Shown here piece after piece: positions 6,411 through 9,133 of a stretch of 9,133 nt of DNA (position 1 is its first letter; each line of letters opens with the position of its first letter). The DNA is from CAZOZP01 sp964584325 (GTDB lineage: Bacteria; Bacteroidota; Ignavibacteria; Ignavibacteriales; Melioribacteraceae), in assembly GCA_964584325.1 (NCBI GenBank), contig CAZOZP010000094.1, positions 1 through 9,133 on the forward strand, read 5' to 3'. Made by a program: the position numbers and the translations under genes. The notes under the pieces are model-generated. The model saw nothing but the letters and a program-made list of their open reading frames with translations, ran no database searches and had not been told where the DNA came from.

Positions 6411-8135
6411 GTGAAAAGGCTACATTTAGGGTTTTTTGCCCTGATTATTGTTGTTTTTGCCGGCTGCTTATCGGATTCGGCAAAAAGGTTTAAGAAAGAT
6501 CCCTTCACCTGGGATAATGCTGCTGTTTATTTCGTTTTCACGGACAGGTTTTTTAACGGCGATGAGTCGAATGACATTAATTACGGCAGGAGAACCGATT
6601 ATGGAAACGATACAATAAATACTGCTGTTTTTCACGGAGGGGATTTAGCCGGGTTAACGCAGAAACTTAGTGAAGGTTATTTTACCGATTTGGGTATTAA
6701 TGTTATATGGCTTACCGGAGTGTACGAACAGATTCACGGATTTGTGGGAGGCGGAAGCGAGAACGACTTTCCTCATTATGCTTATCATGGTTATTATCCG
6801 ATGGACTGGACAATGACTGATAAAAATTTCGGTACGATAGAAGAGTTCAGAGCATTCGTTGACCTTGCACATTCTCAGAATATAAGAATAGTAATGGATG
6901 CCGGGCTGAATCATCCGGGTTATCCTACAATGCTTGATTGCGTTCAGTTTAAGTTCGGAGGAAATTCATTTTCTGAAGAAGAAGCCGTTACTCATACCAA
7001 AGGCTGGGATTTTATTAAGAAATATGAAATGGAAAATGATTCTGCTTGGGCAAAATGGTGGGGCAATGAATGGGTTCGTACTGCAGACGAAACAACAAAA
7101 GGTGGAATACTGACTGAAAGTATTGCGTTTCTGCCTGATTTTCGGACTGACTCAAAAATTCCCGTAAAACTTCCGGTATTTTTGAAGACTAAATGGAGTA
7201 TGGAAGAAGATTCTGCAATGGCTTGGATAAATCCCTCTGCTCTCGAGTTAAGAAAGGAACTCAATGTAGCTCCGGCTGATTATCTTATTAAATGGATTTC
7301 AGCCTGGGTCAGGGAATTCGGAATAGACGGCTTCAGATGCGATGTGGTTGAAAATGTTGATCTTTTCAGATGGAAACAACTAAAGGAGCAATGTAATAAA
7401 GCATTGAAGGAATGGAGAAAAAACAACAGGGAAAAAGCCGGAGCTGACTGGCAAGATGATTTCTGGATGACCGGAGATTTCTGGGATGCAGGTATTGATT
7501 TCAAAAAGGAATATGCAGATGCCGGATTTAATTCTATGGTGAATTTTACATTCCCTAAAGACGGGGATCTGAAGAAAATTGGACCTGTCTGGCAGAAATA
7601 TGCAGATGAATTGAACACTAATGCCAAATGGAACACTTTAAGCTTTCTTAATTCTGCATACAAAAGAGAAACGGACCCGGCCAATATGATAAACTGTGCA
7701 ACTTCGTTAATGCTTTCGCCGGGTGCTGTACAAATATTTTACGGTGATGAGAATGCAAGACTGCAGGGTAGCGGGAGGTTTACGTCAGACCCTGTTCAGG
7801 GTTACAGATCAGATTACAAATGGGGCGAAAATCCGGAGGTATTACGCCATTGGCAAAAGCTGGGGCAGTTCAGGAGAAATCATCCTGCAGTTGGCGCAGG
7901 AAAACAATTAAAAATTCGCGACAACGCTTACGCTCGAACATTTGAACAAGGTAAATACAAAGACAGAGTGATAATTATAATATCAGAGAATAATGAAGAA
8001 ATAATTGAAGTAGGCAGTGTTTTTAAAAACGGCGAACTTGTAAGGAATTTCTATGACGGCATAATAGAGGAAGTAATTGATGGTAAAGTGAAATTCAAAC
8101 CGTCAAATTCAATAATACTATTAGAATCATTTTAA
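6411..8135 (+). CDS. MalS-like GH13 lipoprotein, probably catalytically impaired
   Basis: This 574-residue protein has a lipoprotein signal (hydrophobic 6-18, lipobox FAGC with C19), so it should be membrane-anchored outside the cytoplasm. The GH13 barrel is clear: YHGYYPMDW (125-133), region I DAGLNH (163-168) and region II GFRCD (307-311) with nucleophile D311. The C-terminal part SPGAVQIFYGDENAR (436-450), SDPVQGYRSD (459-468) and HPAVGAGKQL (491-500) closely follows the periplasmic alpha-amylase MalS of E. coli as I remember it. Two catalytic sites are altered. Region III reads WMTGDFWDAG where the family has GE, so the acid/base is Asp (D356). Region IV reads LSFLNSAYKRE where MalS-type enzymes have SSHD, so the transition-state Asp and its His are Y417 and A416. 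The frame is intact through both, so this is not a frameshift. It may bind rather than cleave alpha-glucan. The start is GTG, with GAGGG six bases upstream, 14 bp after the SIS gene. Confidence 0.9.
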   Translation: MKRLHLGFFALIIVVFAGCLSDSAKRFKKDPFTWDNAAVYFVFTDRFFNGDESNDINYGRRTDYGNDTINTAVFHGGDLAGLTQKLSEGYFTDLGINVIWLTGVYEQIHGFVGGGSENDFPHYAYHGYYPMDWTMTDKNFGTIEEFRAFVDLAHSQNIRIVMDAGLNHPGYPTMLDCVQFKFGGNSFSEEEAVTHTKGWDFIKKYEMENDSAWAKWWGNEWVRTADETTKGGILTESIAFLPDFRTDSKIPVKLPVFLKTKWSMEEDSAMAWINPSALELRKELNVAPADYLIKWISAWVREFGIDGFRCDVVENVDLFRWKQLKEQCNKALKEWRKNNREKAGADWQDDFWMTGDFWDAGIDFKKEYADAGFNSMVNFTFPKDGDLKKIGPVWQKYADELNTNAKWNTLSFLNSAYKRETDPANMINCATSLMLSPGAVQIFYGDENARLQGSGRFTSDPVQGYRSDYKWGENPEVLRHWQKLGQFRRNHPAVGAGKQLKIRDNAYARTFEQGKYKDRVIIIISENNEEIIEVGSVFKNGELVRNFYDGIIEEVIDGKVKFKPSNSIILLESF

Positions 8136-8153
8136 TGAGTAAGAGAGGTAGAG

Positions 8154-9133
8154 ATGAACAAAGTACTAACATTGTTAACAATAACTTTATGTTTTATTCT
8201 AATTCAATACGAGAAAAATTCTTTTGCGCAGACAACCTATTATGTCTGTGATTGTGAAGAAGGTGCAGATGCTGATTGTATTCCGGGTGACGACTCAAAT
8301 CCCGGAACAGATCCTTCAGCACCATGGCAAACTTTTGCAAAGGCTTTTTCCGGATTCCTTTCTCTTTCTGCCGGCGATCAGATACTTTTTGCTAAAGGCG
8401 GAAGTTTTGCGGCATCGTCGGTTAGAGTAGAAAATTACAATAGCAATGCCGAGAGTCCGATAATAATTTCTGCTTACGAGCCTTATTGGGCTTCAGGTGA
8501 TGAAGAAAATCCGGTGCTAACTTGTAATTCAGGATCAATGCTCAATTTAGAGAATGGCGGAAACGCAGTGCAGGACGGCGGTTATGTGATTAAAGACCTC
8601 ATTCTCAGAGGTGATAATATGGGGTGCGGAATCTTTATCTATAATGATGTTGATGATGTTCTAATGGAAAACCTTCTGATTGACGGCTTCAATATTGGTG
8701 TTTACAGTGCCGGTTCTAATCCTCCCGAACCGGGAAGTAATGCAAGAAATGACAGAATTACTTTAAGGAATTCAAGAATAATAAACTGTCCGAATCAGGG
8801 ATGGCTTGGTGGTGGACATCAAATTCTTATTGAAGATAACATTTTTGATAATAACGGTTTCGAAGAGGCTGTTTTCAACCATAATATTTATGTTGCCGAC
8901 GGAGATTCAATAATTGTACGGAATAATCAACTTTACAGAAACGCATTGTTCGGAGGTGTTTGCAGCGGAACATCGTTGGTTGTTCACGGAATAGTTAGTA
9001 ACTTGTTAATTGAAGGCAATATTCTTGTAGAAGATCCGAATGCCGTAGGGCAGGGTTGCTGGGGAATCTCTGTTACTCCGGGCTACACCTTACCCGAGGG
9101 ATTTGCCGGAACAATTATAAGAGGGAACACAAT
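8154..9133 (+). CDS. Secreted right-handed beta-helix protein, 3'-truncated by the window end
   Basis: The frame is open from ATG 8154 to the last base (326 complete codons), so the C-terminus is missing. AGAGG at 8144-8148 serves as the ribosome-binding site, 18 bp separate it from the GH13 stop, and it is probably the fourth gene of the operon. The signal peptide is residues 1-25 (hydrophobic 4-17, cleavage SFA|Q). The mature start TTYYVCDCEEGADADC is followed by GDDSNPGTDPSAPWQTFAKA, the 'DSNPGT...PWQT' signature that opens many secreted parallel beta-helix proteins. After that come short beta-helix rungs with GG, N-ladder and 'I.NN' patterns (for example DRITLRNSRIINC, ILIEDNIFDNNG, IIVRNNQLYRNA, LLIEGNILVED). 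Members of this fold include polysaccharide lyases and adhesive surface proteins, and no catalytic residue can be assigned. The Cys-containing insert near the N-terminus (C32, C34, C42) is unusual next to the common form. Confidence 0.88.
   Translation, partial: MNKVLTLLTITLCFILIQYEKNSFAQTTYYVCDCEEGADADCIPGDDSNPGTDPSAPWQTFAKAFSGFLSLSAGDQILFAKGGSFAASSVRVENYNSNAESPIIISAYEPYWASGDEENPVLTCNSGSMLNLENGGNAVQDGGYVIKDLILRGDNMGCGIFIYNDVDDVLMENLLIDGFNIGVYSAGSNPPEPGSNARNDRITLRNSRIINCPNQGWLGGGHQILIEDNIFDNNGFEEAVFNHNIYVADGDSIIVRNNQLYRNALFGGVCSGTSLVVHGIVSNLLIEGNILVEDPNAVGQGCWGISVTPGYTLPEGFAGTIIRGNT

Noticed and set aside
7476..7661. Sequencing error or frameshift as the cause of the missing GH13 catalytic residues
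   Set aside because: The reading frame matches MalS-type motifs before, between and after both sites, and the changes need several separate base substitutions (GAA/GAG to GAT; CAY-GAY to GCA-TAC).
7280..7684. Minus-strand 134-codon frame inside the GH13 gene
   Set aside because: It is antisense to conserved GH13 motifs, with no start signal and no recognisable domain.
8224..8430. Plus-strand 68-codon frame inside the beta-helix gene
   Set aside because: It is out of frame with the gene starting at 8154, which has a ribosome site, signal peptide and family signature.

Overview
The window looks like chromosomal DNA from an AT-rich bacterium of the Bacteroidota/Chlorobiota side of the tree, plausibly an Ignavibacteria-type organism. 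The clues are a bacillithiol-pathway BshB1, a DUF4954-type left-handed beta-helix protein (a family I know mainly from Bacteroidetes and Spirochaetes), a lipoprotein amylase homologue, and a secreted protein whose signal peptide ends in FA|Q. No rRNA, tRNA, CRISPR array, transposase or phage gene is visible. The lineage is an inference, because there is no phylogenetic marker here.

Layout. (1) 1-1119 (+): the 3' part of a gene running in from the left edge; a helical region is followed by a jelly-roll carbohydrate-binding-like module. (2) 1120-2203: about 1.1 kb with no convincing gene, between two convergent genes. It holds a GC-rich hairpin, decayed copies of what look like dispersed intergenic repeats, and a 26-unit, strictly 21-bp tandem array (1565-2110) that contains two nearly identical 126-bp higher-order copies. 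(3) 2204-2914 (-): bshB1, the deacetylase of bacillithiol synthesis. (4) 2915-3157: a divergent promoter region. (5) 3158-9133 (+): four genes with gaps of 14, 14 and 18 bp, almost certainly one operon: a 735-residue DUF4954 protein, a double-SIS sugar-phosphate isomerase/deaminase resembling the isomerase half of GlmS, a MalS-like GH13 'alpha-amylase' lipoprotein, and a secreted right-handed beta-helix protein that runs off the right edge.

How the genes may work together. The first two operon products look cytoplasmic and resemble parts of amino-sugar metabolism (a GlmU-like hexapeptide fold and a GlmS-like isomerase). The last two are exported and carbohydrate-related. The most interesting point is that the MalS-like protein keeps the GH13 fold motifs and the nucleophile Asp, but has Asp in place of the acid/base Glu and Ala-Tyr in place of the region-IV His-Asp. 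It may therefore be a non-hydrolytic, glycan-binding pseudoenzyme. That the operon forms a single pathway is inference.
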